In this document: positions 10,974 through 21,320 of the stretch, in pieces
How positions within the stretch are numbered: the stretch's first letter is position 1
Layout: each line of letters begins with the position of its first letter
Virus record (IMG/VR): IMGVR_UViG_3300030012_004008
Span: 1-32,111 of that record
Length of the DNA: 32,111 bases
Origin: a virus
Strand: one strand, 5' to 3'
The notes under the pieces: generated by a model
Told to the model about the DNA's origin: nothing
Seen by the model: the letters and a program-made list of their open reading frames with translations, nothing else
Databases searched by the model: none
Made by a program: the position numbers and the translations under genes

Positions 10974-12853
10974 TGGCTTATAATAATCAAGAAAATTCAG
11001 TTAAAGAGGTAAGATATACGAATAGATCATTTCCTGGTCTTAAACAGAATCTTATCGATTTCGCTAAAACTTATTTTCCTAAAACTGTAAAAGATTTTAC
11101 AGCTGCTTCTCCATCTACTATGTTTATTGAAATGGCATCTTATGTTGGAGATATTTTATCATATTATACTGACTATGCTATGAAAGAAACTATGCTTCAT
11201 AGAGCATCTGAAAAGAAAAATATATATGCAATATCACAAGCATTCGGTTATAAACCTAAATTAGTTTCACCGAGTACTTGTAAAGTAAATATGATGATAT
11301 TAGTACCATCTACTGGTACAGGTAATAATATTAGACCTGATTTTGATTATGCACCTAGAATCGAAAAAGGAGCTATTTTATCAACTGGTGGTAATATAAA
11401 ATTTGAAACTATAAAAGAAGTTGATTTTAATTTTTCTTCTTCAGTAGATCCAACTAGTATATCAGTATATTCAACGGATGCTTCAACAGGTAGACCAGAA
11501 TATTATATATTTTCTAAAGAAGTTAGTGCAATAAGTGGTGAAACTAAAACACAACTTATAACCGCAGGAGCTCCAATTGAATACCCATCTTATGTAGTTA
11601 ATGATACTAATATTCAAAGTATAGAATCGGTTGTAGATTCTGATGGACAATCTTGGACTGAAGTACCTTTTCTAGCTCAATCAACAGTATTTGATGAAAC
11701 AGTAAATGATATAGCTAATGATCCAACTTTAAGTGCTTCTAGAAAAGATACACCTTATTTATTGAGATTACGAACTACCAGTAGAAGATTTGTAACGAGA
11801 GTTACACCTGGGGATAAAGTTGAGTTGCGTTTCGGTTCGGGAATATCTTCAGATCAAGATGAAACTATTATTCCAAATCCTCAAAATGTTGGCTCTAACT
11901 TACCTGGAGGTATTTCTAATTTAGATAAATCATTTGATCCATCTAACTTTCTTTATACAGATGTTTATGGTCAAGCTCCAGCTAATACTACATTAACTGT
12001 AAGATATAAAAAAGGGTACGGACTTTCTTCAAATATTCAAGCAGGCTCACTTACTCAAATAATTTCAAAGACTGTTACTTTTGATAGTACAAAAAATTTA
12101 ATTAGCGGTACTAGAACAACAGTTGAAGATTCTATTACATGTATTAATACTGAAGCTGCTACAGGTGGTGCTGGTTTAGAATCAGTTGAAAATGTAAGGC
12201 AAAATGCTCTAGGATATTTTTCAACTCAAAATCGAATGGTAACTCGTGAAGATTATGTTATACGAGCATTAAGTATGCCAGCTAAATTTGGTACTGTAGC
12301 AAAAGCATTTATAGCATCAGATACTCAAATGTTACCTGAAGAAACTTCTGCTAATAATCCTTTGGCAGTAAATCTATACGTACTTACATATGATGCAAAT
12401 AAAAAATTAACAACCTTACCTAGAGCAGCTAAAGAAAATTTAAGAACATATTTATCTCAATATAGAATGCTTACTGATGCTATTAATATTAAAGATGGTT
12501 ATATAGTTAATATAGGTATTGAATTTGAGATTACTGTTTTACCAGGTCATAATTCGAACGAAGTTTTATTAAGAGTAATAACTGCGTTATCAGATAAATA
12601 TAAAATAGATAATTTAAGCTTTAGTAGTGCTATTTATATATCCGATATTTATTTATGTATCGCAAATGTTAAAGGAGTTCAATCAGTACCTGATGTAAAA
12701 GTAAAAAATTTATTTAATGGAAATTATTCAGATCATAGATATAATATAGAAGAAGCAACTTATCAAAATGTAATTTATCCTTCTTTAGATCCTTCTTGTT
12801 TTGAGATTAAATTTCCTGATACCGATATTAGCGGTAAAGTAGTGACGTACTAG
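10973..12853 (+). CDS. Baseplate wedge protein, gp6-like (baseplate J family)
   Basis: A 626-residue homologue of T4 gp6 (660 residues), the wedge subunit that forms the iris ring around the hub. The N-terminal helical domain has the family's look: NLIDFAKTYFPKTVKDF then SPSTMFIEMASYVGDILSYYTDYAMKETML and the A-F-G-Y-K-P motif (about 88-97). The central part is beta-rich; the C-terminal third has the baseplate-J-like repeat (ENVRQNALGYFSTQNRMVTREDYVIRAL, about 405-432), then a ferredoxin-like end. It begins on the last base of the gp25 stop. This gene and gp25 together establish the contractile-tail assignment. Confidence 0.9.
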   Translation: MAYNNQENSVKEVRYTNRSFPGLKQNLIDFAKTYFPKTVKDFTAASPSTMFIEMASYVGDILSYYTDYAMKETMLHRASEKKNIYAISQAFGYKPKLVSPSTCKVNMMILVPSTGTGNNIRPDFDYAPRIEKGAILSTGGNIKFETIKEVDFNFSSSVDPTSISVYSTDASTGRPEYYIFSKEVSAISGETKTQLITAGAPIEYPSYVVNDTNIQSIESVVDSDGQSWTEVPFLAQSTVFDETVNDIANDPTLSASRKDTPYLLRLRTTSRRFVTRVTPGDKVELRFGSGISSDQDETIIPNPQNVGSNLPGGISNLDKSFDPSNFLYTDVYGQAPANTTLTVRYKKGYGLSSNIQAGSLTQIISKTVTFDSTKNLISGTRTTVEDSITCINTEAATGGAGLESVENVRQNALGYFSTQNRMVTREDYVIRALSMPAKFGTVAKAFIASDTQMLPEETSANNPLAVNLYVLTYDANKKLTTLPRAAKENLRTYLSQYRMLTDAINIKDGYIVNIGIEFEITVLPGHNSNEVLLRVITALSDKYKIDNLSFSSAIYISDIYLCIANVKGVQSVPDVKVKNLFNGNYSDHRYNIEEATYQNVIYPSLDPSCFEIKFPDTDISGKVVTY

Positions 12854-12861
12854 GGATAATT

Positions 12862-13941
12862 ATGATAAAAACTATATTTCCATCTAAAGATGCAACATTA
12901 TACGAACATACAGCTAGTATGAATACAGGTCTAGATCCTATACTTGAAATACGAAAAGATATTTCAGGTTCAGGTGGTGATCTTATGCGTTCAAGAGCTG
13001 TTATTCAATTTGATACAACTACCATTTCTGCATCGCTTGCAGCTCAAGGTATTAATACTAGTTCTGATTCAGGAAATTTAAAATATTTTCTTAAAATGTT
13101 TATATCAAAAGAAGAAGATGTTCCAGCGAGTTATGTATTGCAAAGTTCGGTAGTATTACAAGATTGGGATATGGGTACAGGTAAATTTACTAATGATCCT
13201 ATTGTTACAAACGGGTGTTCATGGACAAATAGAAAAGCGGGTGTTGCATGGGGAGCTCCAGGCGGTGTTGCGTTAGGAGCTGTCGGTGAAGTTTACCAAT
13301 CGTTTAATAATGTATCAGGTGATATAGAAATGGATGTTACTAACTTAATTGAAGATTATTGGCACAATGATCCAGCTTATTCTAATTTTGGATTTTTAAT
13401 ACGACGTAGCGGTTCTCAAGAAACTGACTCAACTGAATATGGTAGTTTAGCATATTATTCTAGAGAAACTAATACTATTTATTCACCAAGGTTAGAAGCA
13501 AGATATAAAGATGCGACTAACTCCTTTTCAACAGTAACAGGCTCTATAGTTAATGTTAATGATACTATAACTATACGACCAAGATTGCAACCTGAATATA
13601 AACAGGGTGATATAACTAGAATATTCGTTGATGTTGATAAACAATATAGTGCACGTTCTCAAGTAGGAGCAGCAGGTACTGTATTTAGATATTTTCTTCC
13701 TCAATCAAGTTCATATGCTATTAAAGATGTATCAACAGGAGAGTATGTTTATAATCATGATGAAAATTATACTCAAATTGGAAGAACAGGTAATACATTA
13801 CATTATTTTGATCTAGATACTAATGGATTGTTTCCTGAAAGGTATTACTGTGTAGAATTTAAAGTGAATTATTATTTAGGTACTAATGTAGTTGGTACTA
13901 AACATTATAAACCAAATTTATATTTTAAGGTGAGAAGATAA
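12862..13941 (+). CDS. Virion structural protein with DNRLRE-like beta-sandwich
   Basis: A 359-residue protein. The first 230 residues match the DNRLRE-type domain: start IFPSKDATLYEHTASMNTG, then R-A-V-I-Q-F-D strand, W-x-x-R-K-A-G-V-A-W, D-V-T-N-L-I-E-D-Y-W and N-F-G-F-L-I-R-R, and finally the Y-S-P-R-L-E-A-R-Y end. The family is a carbohydrate-binding-like beta sandwich, in phages part of tail or fibre proteins. The C-terminal 130 residues are another beta-rich domain. AGGG precedes the ATG 8 nt after gp6, so it is a baseplate or fibre-attachment protein by position. The exact T4 counterpart is unclear. Confidence 0.65.
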   Translation: MIKTIFPSKDATLYEHTASMNTGLDPILEIRKDISGSGGDLMRSRAVIQFDTTTISASLAAQGINTSSDSGNLKYFLKMFISKEEDVPASYVLQSSVVLQDWDMGTGKFTNDPIVTNGCSWTNRKAGVAWGAPGGVALGAVGEVYQSFNNVSGDIEMDVTNLIEDYWHNDPAYSNFGFLIRRSGSQETDSTEYGSLAYYSRETNTIYSPRLEARYKDATNSFSTVTGSIVNVNDTITIRPRLQPEYKQGDITRIFVDVDKQYSARSQVGAAGTVFRYFLPQSSSYAIKDVSTGEYVYNHDENYTQIGRTGNTLHYFDLDTNGLFPERYYCVEFKVNYYLGTNVVGTKHYKPNLYFKVRR

Positions 13942-13942
13942 T

Positions 13943-15562
13943 ATGGCTTACGGTTCAGGTGGTTCAAGCGGTGGTTCAAGTGGCGGTAGGTCAATGGCTG
14001 GCGGTGGTTCAAGTACTGGCGGCTCAAGTGCACCTGCAGCTGCTAGACAATCTAGAGTAGCTGCTCCAGGTGGTTCCTCTCTCTATGAGTCTTCGTTTAC
14101 AGTTACTCCACCTCCAAGCTCTCAATCAGCTGACGAGCCCGTAGTTATAGGTCAATCAGGAGAAGTTGAAGTTGATGCTAGCTTTTTTATTGATCATGAC
14201 AATCCTGAAACAGGTATTTTATCTAGAGAATTGCCGAATCCATTATTTGATTTAGAAGATGTAAATGATTTAGATGATTCAAAAATTTTCGAGTTACTAC
14301 CTAAAGAACCTAAACTACCTAATTTACCACCTATCAGTTTAGAACTTTTTTCTGCTAACTGGTCACGTGTTATTAATTTTGGAGGTGTTACTGATTTAAA
14401 TAAAGATCCTAGAATAGAATCGATAGGTGATTGGGCCGAAACTGATAACAATGGTGAGATAATAGGTCCCGGTGAATGGAGTACACGACATAAATGGCCC
14501 GCTACTTCAACACTTGATCCTACATACATGTTTTTTACTGCAGACCCTGCTCTATTTTATGCAAACAATATTATAAGTCATTATCAAGAAGATGAAAATG
14601 GAGTAGAGCAACCAGTACTAGTACCCGATGAAGATATTAGATGGGAGTTAGATGGTAAAGTAGTATCAACTGGATGGTTTCTTAATTTAAGTGCATTAGA
14701 TAGAACGGTAGAAAGTTTTAATGATCAAGCTGTAGTAGTACCAAGAACATTAGCTTGTATAGCTACGAATGAAGCTGGAGAGCTTCGTAAAGACTTAAAG
14801 TTTGCAGCTATAAATTCAGATGATGCAGGTAATATTTCTAATGTTTCAGGTTTAGGTGATAGTGAAGTAGATAATTTCTCTAGTCAGTTAGAAGGTTCAT
14901 TTGTACCTGATAATGATGTAAATAGTGAAACATATAGAGGTGCTGTTTTTGTACCAGATCCTAGATATGAACCAAGAGATATTTATATACGATTTGAATA
15001 TGATCCATTTGATAAAGATCGTTTTTCAAGACGACGTAAATTAAAAAAAGCAACTGCTGAAGTAAGAGTTGATGGTGAAAGAGTATTTAGAGGTAGAGGT
15101 ACAACTATACAGGATAAATGGAAAAGAAGAGATAGAAGAGATAAAAGGCATCAAGATGCTTTAGATTTTGGGTTCAACGAGCTTTTTAATAATAATGGTA
15201 GAATTAAAAAAGCTTTACGTAATGAGAGAGGTGATAAATTAGAGCAGTTTGGTATTTTTGATTTAACTCAAGGTCGTAGATCAGCTTTATTATATGATGA
15301 AGTTGATAAAAATAAAAGTAGATTAATTAAATTTCAAAAACCACCTGGACCCTTTAGCATTACATTTTATACTAAAATAAGAACAAGGCGTGGTGGTTGG
15401 TTCAGTAAAAAAATAAATGTAGTTTATGAAAAAGAAATTAATTTTCAATCAGAACTTGCATTAGATACAGCATTTAATGCATCAACGCAAGCAGTTCAAC
15501 CGATCGATCTCGGAGTATTCAAAGTTAGTGGAACAAGAAAAGAAGATAATGAGTTACCATAA
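13943..15562 (+). CDS. Virion structural protein with Gly/Ser-rich N terminus and Ig-like domain
   Basis: A 539-residue protein. Residues 1-45 are a low-complexity Gly/Ser stretch (AYGSGGSSGGSSGGRSMAGG). After a polar linker, residues about 225-285 look like an Ig-type domain: the strand-C tryptophan in IRWELDG, and the strand-F cysteine in LACIATNEAGE. The C-terminal part (about 335-480) is basic (FSRRRKLKKATAEV; KWKRRDRRDKRHQDALDFGF) and ends with a beta-rich segment. Ig domains on phage virions are thought to aid weak adhesion to cells or polysaccharide. The stop overlaps the start of the next gene by one base. Placement among baseplate genes suggests a peripheral baseplate protein. Confidence 0.65.
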   Translation: MAYGSGGSSGGSSGGRSMAGGGSSTGGSSAPAAARQSRVAAPGGSSLYESSFTVTPPPSSQSADEPVVIGQSGEVEVDASFFIDHDNPETGILSRELPNPLFDLEDVNDLDDSKIFELLPKEPKLPNLPPISLELFSANWSRVINFGGVTDLNKDPRIESIGDWAETDNNGEIIGPGEWSTRHKWPATSTLDPTYMFFTADPALFYANNIISHYQEDENGVEQPVLVPDEDIRWELDGKVVSTGWFLNLSALDRTVESFNDQAVVVPRTLACIATNEAGELRKDLKFAAINSDDAGNISNVSGLGDSEVDNFSSQLEGSFVPDNDVNSETYRGAVFVPDPRYEPRDIYIRFEYDPFDKDRFSRRRKLKKATAEVRVDGERVFRGRGTTIQDKWKRRDRRDKRHQDALDFGFNELFNNNGRIKKALRNERGDKLEQFGIFDLTQGRRSALLYDEVDKNKSRLIKFQKPPGPFSITFYTKIRTRRGGWFSKKINVVYEKEINFQSELALDTAFNASTQAVQPIDLGVFKVSGTRKEDNELP

Positions 15563-18500
15563 TGGCTATAGATAGAAATGATTTAATAATAGATGAGTTT
15601 GCGCAACCGATTTTTGATAAAAGTTTAACGCAAAGTATTAAAATATCTGGCGGGGAAAATTTTCTAGTTAATCCTCAACCAAACGATATTTTAGTGTTCG
15701 AATTATTAGATCAATTTAATAATTTGATCGAAACTCGTGAAGGTCATCTTTCTAGTATACAAGGGTTAACTTATGAGAATGGTTATCTTAATATCGATAC
15801 ATTTGAGATTATAGCTAATTTCTTTAAAAAAGTACGTGGTCAATATATTTTAAAAATATCAGGTTATAGAAAATATATTTATGAAGATTTGTATGATGAA
15901 AATAATAATCCTATCGATATATTAGATGAAAGTCCTAATAATATAATATACAGTACTGTAAATGTAGTTGAAAGATCAAAGTCAGGTAGAGAGATAAGAG
16001 TAAGATGTAGAAATACTGATGTAACTTCATTCAATAATTTTATAACAGATACTAATCCAAGAGCTATTCCAGTAGATGGATTCTATTGGAAGTATATGAA
16101 CTTTACTGATGATCCATCTCAGTTTACTACAGTATATTTTGCTAAAAATGAAGATGGGTATGACACAAATGTAAATCTAGCTTTTTCTTCAGAACAACAA
16201 TATGCTGAACACAGAGAAGCGAGAGGTTTACCAGGTATAACTCCTGATGGTAAATATATTTATTCAGGTGTTAGAGAAATAAACCCTGATGGTTCAAATC
16301 AAATAATACAGTATATAGACGATCAAAATTTATTACTATCAGAGACTGATATTTGGCCTTTATATTTAAGAGTACCACAACCTAACTCTGGTTATGTTAA
16401 TTTAGTTGCTACTAACTGGATGTTTCATGAATATTATGTTAAAGATCCAAAAAATATTAACGATAACGAGCAACCTGAACCTATTGATACGGTAATATTT
16501 AAACTAGCAGTACCTGCAGATAACTCTATTGGTGCAGATACTCCAATGGAGCTCTTACGACCTTTATTTATGCCTTTCGAAGTAAGGCTAGAAATCGATA
16601 TACCAGTTATAATCGATGAAGCGTTTACACAATTAAGAGGTCCTAATCTTAAATTGGATGTAAATAAAAATGCTGGTAAAGGAACATTAGTAAAAAATAA
16701 AACTGACCTTGTTGGTAGTAATCCTGATATAGCTAGTAGATTAGAAGGATCTATAATTAGTGGATCACAAGCAGTTGAATTAAATGTTGATTTTAGAGAG
16801 TTTAAAAATTTCGTTAATTTTTCTTCTGCCGAAGAACGAGTTAAAAATGTATTTTATAAAATAGGAAGAATAGAACATTTTGCATCTAAATCAGCAGCTC
16901 TATCAACAGGGTTTGCAGGAAGTGATTCAGATGTTACAGGTTCTTCTACACATCTATCAGAAAAATTACGTTTCGATAATTTAAAACATGGGATGTTAAA
17001 TAGCTTTACACCTTATGAAAAATATGTTTATTATGAAGATAAACCTGTATTTACTATATACGACGATGATGGTGAAAGAGTAACAAATGCTCCTACTTAC
17101 CCTAAACAAGATAATGAAAGAACAGGTCTTGGATATAATTTATTTTCTGTTACTTCATCTGAAGCTGTTGCATGGTATCAAGCTACTTTAGCAACTGCGT
17201 CTGCTTATGATACTGAAAATGTATCACTATTAAGAAATACCGTTCCAACTCATATCAAAGCAGATCCTGATAATGATTCATATACATTATTTTTAGATAT
17301 GATAGGTGAACATTTTGATGATTTATATTTCAGAATACAATCATTTGAAAATTCTTATCGTGGTGAAGAAAATATCGATATCGGTTTATCAAAAGATTTA
17401 ATTTTAGAAACGGCTAAATCTTTCGGTATAAATCTTTATCCCGGTTTTAGTTCGAATGACTTATGGGATTATGCTCTAGGTACTGATAGTTCAGGAACTT
17501 ACCAAGCTTCCGGCTCAGGTGAAACTAGAACTTTTGTGAAAAAAGATTCTCATTCTTCGAACGATATAGAAAAGCAACAATGGAAACGTATATTAAATAA
17601 TTTACCATTGTTAATGAAAACTAAAGGTACTGCTCGAGGTATAAGAGCTTTACTTGCTACTTATGGTATACCGTTAACTATTTTAAATATAGATGAGTAC
17701 GGTGGTGCACCTGCAGAACGTACTGAAGATAAGCGTGAGATACAAAGATTTAATTACGCTATGGATTTTTCAGGGTCTAGTAGAGTTACTTTTGGACATC
17801 AAAATATAAATCCTGCTACTACTGTAGATTTACCTTTGTCAGTACAAAGTCCGATAGATAGATTTCCAAGTATGTACGAATTTAGAATCGATACTCAAAC
17901 TACCCAAAGTATGCTTTTATTTAGTATAGGAGGTGACACACCTGAAAATGTTCTTTTATATCTTGAAGTATCTTCTTCAGCAACTGGAAGTGATTCACCT
18001 AGCGCTATAGCAGCTGGATCTGCTTCTGCTTTTTGTAAATACGGTAGACTTACAGCTATAATATCAGGTGCTGGTTCAGATGTACCGAAATCAGGTTCTA
18101 CTTCTTATGCACCTTTTTATAATAATGATTGGTGGAATATTTCTATTGGTACAACAGAACATCCTTCCGGTTCGAATCAAACCGGTAATAGTTTAGAAGT
18201 AAGGTATGCTACATCAGGCGAAAATTCAAACGGTAGAATAACTCATTCAGGCTCAGTTAATATACCATTAACAGCAGCACATTCAGCTAATTGGAGCTCA
18301 CTTGAATTTACTTCTTTAGGTGGTGGACAATTATTAGAACATGCTAATAGTTTTAATACTACTGCTAATCTTGGCATACAACCATTTTCAGGCTCAATAC
18401 AAGAGTTTCGCGGATGGTTTGAATATTTAAGTGAAGATGCATTTCATCAACATACTTTAGCTCCAACTTCAATTGTAGGTGATACAGTTGATATGGCGTA

Positions 18501-20592
18501 CAATGATTTATGGATGAGATTACCGATGGGTACTGACGGACATCGTCTAACAGTAAACAGTAGTGGGCAAATTTCCCTTGGCACACAGACACATAACTAT
18601 TCAGGATCTGTACCATTTGCTGACTGGGATGGTAATGATGTATGGAACGGATTAGTAGGAGTAAATTTCCTAGGCTTTCCTGCAGATTCTACACCGTTTT
18701 CACCTAAGTCAGAAACTTATTATGTTAAAGTACCTCATACTGCAGGTCCTTCTAAACATTCAAATAAAATTAGAATTGAAGACAATATATTACGTAACAA
18801 CCAATTAGGAAGCGAAACATCATTCGAACAATCTTCCTTCGATTCTAATCCTTTAGATTCAGAAGATGTTTCCGTTGTATTATCACCTTCGGATGATATC
18901 GATACTGATATTGCTATGCAGTTCGGTGGTTTCGATTTAGATGACTTTATAGGAGACCCGAGAGATAGATTTAAATTAGAATATTCTACTTTAAGAAGTA
19001 TCAAACAAAAATATTTTAAAAAATATACCGGTGGTACTAATGTAATGGCATTCGTACAATTCCTAAGATCCTTCAATAAAGGATTATTTAAACTTATAGA
19101 AGATTTTATACCTGCAAGAGCTGATGCAGTTGTTGGTATTGAAATTAGACCTACTTTGCTAGAGAGATATAAACTTAATCAACCTATGTCAGCTTCTCAA
19201 GAAACACTATTTCATACTCAAAGTATTTCTATAAGAAATAGTCATGATTTACCTAATAGTGATATACCTAGCACTCAAACATTTGAATCAAGCGATTTTG
19301 GAACATTAACTGAAACAATAGGTATAGGAGCAGCTCCTTCAAGACAAAGAAGTGGTTCAGGTGAACATAATTATTTTAATTTATATGAAGGTTCAACATA
19401 TCTAAAAGATGTATTTGGAGAAACAACTGAATCAGCTATACAACATCATATATCTGAATCTAGATTAGCTCCTTTTGGCAGAAAAGACAGAAGAATAAAA
19501 ATACCTACTTACAACTTATATAATAAACCGGAATACAATAAAACTATAACAGGTTCAGGATGGACTACAGTAGTAGATCTCGACTTTACTAATTCTAATC
19601 TTGCATCATCTACAATTGATGATGGTGATAGTGAAGCTTACTATAATATAAATAATTTTTTTGATCCTATATTAGGTAATTCATGGTTTCAGAGAGATTC
19701 CGCTGCTGGAGAAATGTCTATAGCTAATGGAGCTCTTACAGTTGGAAATAATAGTGGTAATGATCAAAGGTGGCTTCAACTTCGTAACGCATTTAAACTA
19801 GAAAAGAATGCATTATATAGAATGACTATAACAGTATCACAATCAGCGAACGCAACAGATGAAGATGATAAAGTTTATTCAGGATTTTCATTATATAGCA
19901 ACAAACATTTAGTAAATGATTCAACACATCCTGCTGGTGAAGGATGGATACAAATGATATCTCCTTCAACAGGTGAATATGGAAATAGTTCAGCAGCATA
20001 TTTTGCAGCTTCAAGTTTAACATTAAAAAACTTACCAGGACTAGGTAAAGATATTACAGTACGAGGCACACTAGCTAACCATCATAATAACTTGGTATTC
20101 GGTGCAGTAAATGATTTTGAACTAGGAGGCTCTAATATGAGATATATATCTGATATTGGTGCTGGTTCAACTAAAGGAACTTTCGCTGCAAATCGTTTCA
20201 CTCACTTTTCACCCATGATACTTTTTAATTTTAACGCTGATGATGGTATAATAAGACTAACACAGTTTAAAGTGGAAGTATTACCTGATGCATTCGTTAA
20301 CGTAAATCCTAACTATGAATATAGTCCCGCTCAAAGAAGATTAATTATTGATGGTACTAGAATGACATCAGATGATTTTAATGTAGGAAGTCAAGAAACT
20401 ATTGATGGTGGGCCAGTAGTTGAATATGTATTAGTTAATCCAAATATTATTACAGTTGACGGGCCTGCGACTCAAGGAGGACCTTTAGGTAAACCTGGAC
20501 TCGGTGGAGGTAATTTATATACAGGAAGACCTGTTTCAAATCGACCTCAAGTATCTGCATTACCTGCTCAACGAAATATAACGGTCAGATAA
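15562..20592 (+). CDS. Giant baseplate/tail structural protein, in gp7-like position
   Basis: At 1676 residues, the largest gene here. Residues 1-330 are beta-rich (NDILVFELLDQFNNLIETREG; KTGYRKYIYED). Residues about 679-714 carry NNLPLLMKTKGTARGIRALL with YGIPLTILNIDEYG, a helical motif common in large tail proteins of T4-like and other marine myophages. Roughly 730-1000 look like a concanavalin A/LamG-type beta sandwich (FSGSSRVTFGHQNI; MYEFRIDTQTTQSMLLF). About 1150-1200 (KYTGGTNVMAFVQFLRSFNK, FIPARADAVVGIEIRPTLLER) is another family-like core. T4 gp7 (1032 residues) also follows gp6, so it may be the equivalent wedge protein with added sugar-binding domains, but homology to gp7 cannot be shown here. 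Confidence 0.6.
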   Translation: MAIDRNDLIIDEFAQPIFDKSLTQSIKISGGENFLVNPQPNDILVFELLDQFNNLIETREGHLSSIQGLTYENGYLNIDTFEIIANFFKKVRGQYILKISGYRKYIYEDLYDENNNPIDILDESPNNIIYSTVNVVERSKSGREIRVRCRNTDVTSFNNFITDTNPRAIPVDGFYWKYMNFTDDPSQFTTVYFAKNEDGYDTNVNLAFSSEQQYAEHREARGLPGITPDGKYIYSGVREINPDGSNQIIQYIDDQNLLLSETDIWPLYLRVPQPNSGYVNLVATNWMFHEYYVKDPKNINDNEQPEPIDTVIFKLAVPADNSIGADTPMELLRPLFMPFEVRLEIDIPVIIDEAFTQLRGPNLKLDVNKNAGKGTLVKNKTDLVGSNPDIASRLEGSIISGSQAVELNVDFREFKNFVNFSSAEERVKNVFYKIGRIEHFASKSAALSTGFAGSDSDVTGSSTHLSEKLRFDNLKHGMLNSFTPYEKYVYYEDKPVFTIYDDDGERVTNAPTYPKQDNERTGLGYNLFSVTSSEAVAWYQATLATASAYDTENVSLLRNTVPTHIKADPDNDSYTLFLDMIGEHFDDLYFRIQSFENSYRGEENIDIGLSKDLILETAKSFGINLYPGFSSNDLWDYALGTDSSGTYQASGSGETRTFVKKDSHSSNDIEKQQWKRILNNLPLLMKTKGTARGIRALLATYGIPLTILNIDEYGGAPAERTEDKREIQRFNYAMDFSGSSRVTFGHQNINPATTVDLPLSVQSPIDRFPSMYEFRIDTQTTQSMLLFSIGGDTPENVLLYLEVSSSATGSDSPSAIAAGSASAFCKYGRLTAIISGAGSDVPKSGSTSYAPFYNNDWWNISIGTTEHPSGSNQTGNSLEVRYATSGENSNGRITHSGSVNIPLTAAHSANWSSLEFTSLGGGQLLEHANSFNTTANLGIQPFSGSIQEFRGWFEYLSEDAFHQHTLAPTSIVGDTVDMAYNDLWMRLPMGTDGHRLTVNSSGQISLGTQTHNYSGSVPFADWDGNDVWNGLVGVNFLGFPADSTPFSPKSETYYVKVPHTAGPSKHSNKIRIEDNILRNNQLGSETSFEQSSFDSNPLDSEDVSVVLSPSDDIDTDIAMQFGGFDLDDFIGDPRDRFKLEYSTLRSIKQKYFKKYTGGTNVMAFVQFLRSFNKGLFKLIEDFIPARADAVVGIEIRPTLLERYKLNQPMSASQETLFHTQSISIRNSHDLPNSDIPSTQTFESSDFGTLTETIGIGAAPSRQRSGSGEHNYFNLYEGSTYLKDVFGETTESAIQHHISESRLAPFGRKDRRIKIPTYNLYNKPEYNKTITGSGWTTVVDLDFTNSNLASSTIDDGDSEAYYNINNFFDPILGNSWFQRDSAAGEMSIANGALTVGNNSGNDQRWLQLRNAFKLEKNALYRMTITVSQSANATDEDDKVYSGFSLYSNKHLVNDSTHPAGEGWIQMISPSTGEYGNSSAAYFAASSLTLKNLPGLGKDITVRGTLANHHNNLVFGAVNDFELGGSNMRYISDIGAGSTKGTFAANRFTHFSPMILFNFNADDGIIRLTQFKVEVLPDAFVNVNPNYEYSPAQRRLIIDGTRMTSDDFNVGSQETIDGGPVVEYVLVNPNIITVDGPATQGGPLGKPGLGGGNLYTGRPVSNRPQVSALPAQRNITVR

Positions 20593-20613
20593 ACGTGGAA
20601 AATATTTTTAACT

Positions 20614-20623
20614 TATATTTATT
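20614..20623 (+). promoter_or_regulatory. TATTTATT (late-type) box before 20651
   Basis: TTATATTTATTATATATACG around 20613-20632, in the 58-nt gap after the giant gene. No TTG 20 nt upstream. AGGAG follows 8-9 nt before ATG 20651. Confidence 0.5.
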
Positions 20624-20650
20624 ATATATACGATAACTAGGAGATTAAAT

Positions 20651-21310
20651 ATGGGATATTTAGATAATTCATCGGTAACAGTAGACGCTGTTCTTACTAA
20701 ACTTGGTAGACAAAGATTAGCAGAAGGAGCTCTTAATATTACGAAGTTTGCTTTATCAGATGATGAAATTAATTATGCAATGTATGATACATCGCACAAT
20801 TTAGGAACAGCTTTCTATGGAGAAGCAATTGAAAGAATGCCTCTTTTAGAAGCATTTACAAATGATGCACAAGCATTGAGCAACAAGTTAGTTACTTTAC
20901 CAAAAAATACACAAATTTTACCGGTAGTATCATTAGCTCAATCTTCTATATCGCTAACCAATCCAGGTCAATTTGTAGTACTTACACCACAAACATTAAA
21001 TGTAACCGGAGCTAATTCAGGATATACATTTACAATTGGCAATACGGATATTGTTTCAATGCAAATACAAGGTACTTCAGTTGATGCATCAGGTACGGCT
21101 GTAGTAGCGGCAGTAGCTGCAAGGGGTGCTAATTATATACCACCTCAAACAGGTAACAAGCTTGCAGGTACTGTTACAGGATTATCTGTTAAATTAACTG
21201 CATATTCTATTTCACAAACAACATCAACTACATTAACCATATCAGGTAATGATACAGGTGGAACTGTTACTATACCAGTTACTGTATCACGAGATAGTTC
21301 GTTAGATTAG
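20651..21310 (+). CDS. Virion structural protein
   Basis: A 219-residue protein that opens MGYLDNSSVTVDAVLTKLGR and continues IKFALSDDEINYAMYDTSH-like, with the phrase YGEAIERMPLLEAFTN. I recognise this opening (residues 1-75) as that of a recurrent structural protein of T4-like marine phages. The remaining 140 residues are beta-rich and Thr/Ser/Gly-rich with two Ig-like stretches (FVVLTPQTLNVTGANSGYTF; LTISGNDTGGTVTIPVTV). Host-recognition or baseplate-peripheral role by analogy. AGGAG precedes the ATG and the next two genes have the same site. Confidence 0.65.
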   Translation: MGYLDNSSVTVDAVLTKLGRQRLAEGALNITKFALSDDEINYAMYDTSHNLGTAFYGEAIERMPLLEAFTNDAQALSNKLVTLPKNTQILPVVSLAQSSISLTNPGQFVVLTPQTLNVTGANSGYTFTIGNTDIVSMQIQGTSVDASGTAVVAAVAARGANYIPPQTGNKLAGTVTGLSVKLTAYSISQTTSTTLTISGNDTGGTVTIPVTVSRDSSLD

Positions 21311-21320
21311 GAGATAAATA

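Noticed and set aside
18365-20069. Open frames on the minus strand inside the giant tail gene, and similar ones at 1002, 2867, 7396, 14194, 23283, 25460 and 30594
   Set aside because: They have no ribosome binding sites or promoters and no recognisable motifs, and they overlap strongly supported + strand genes.
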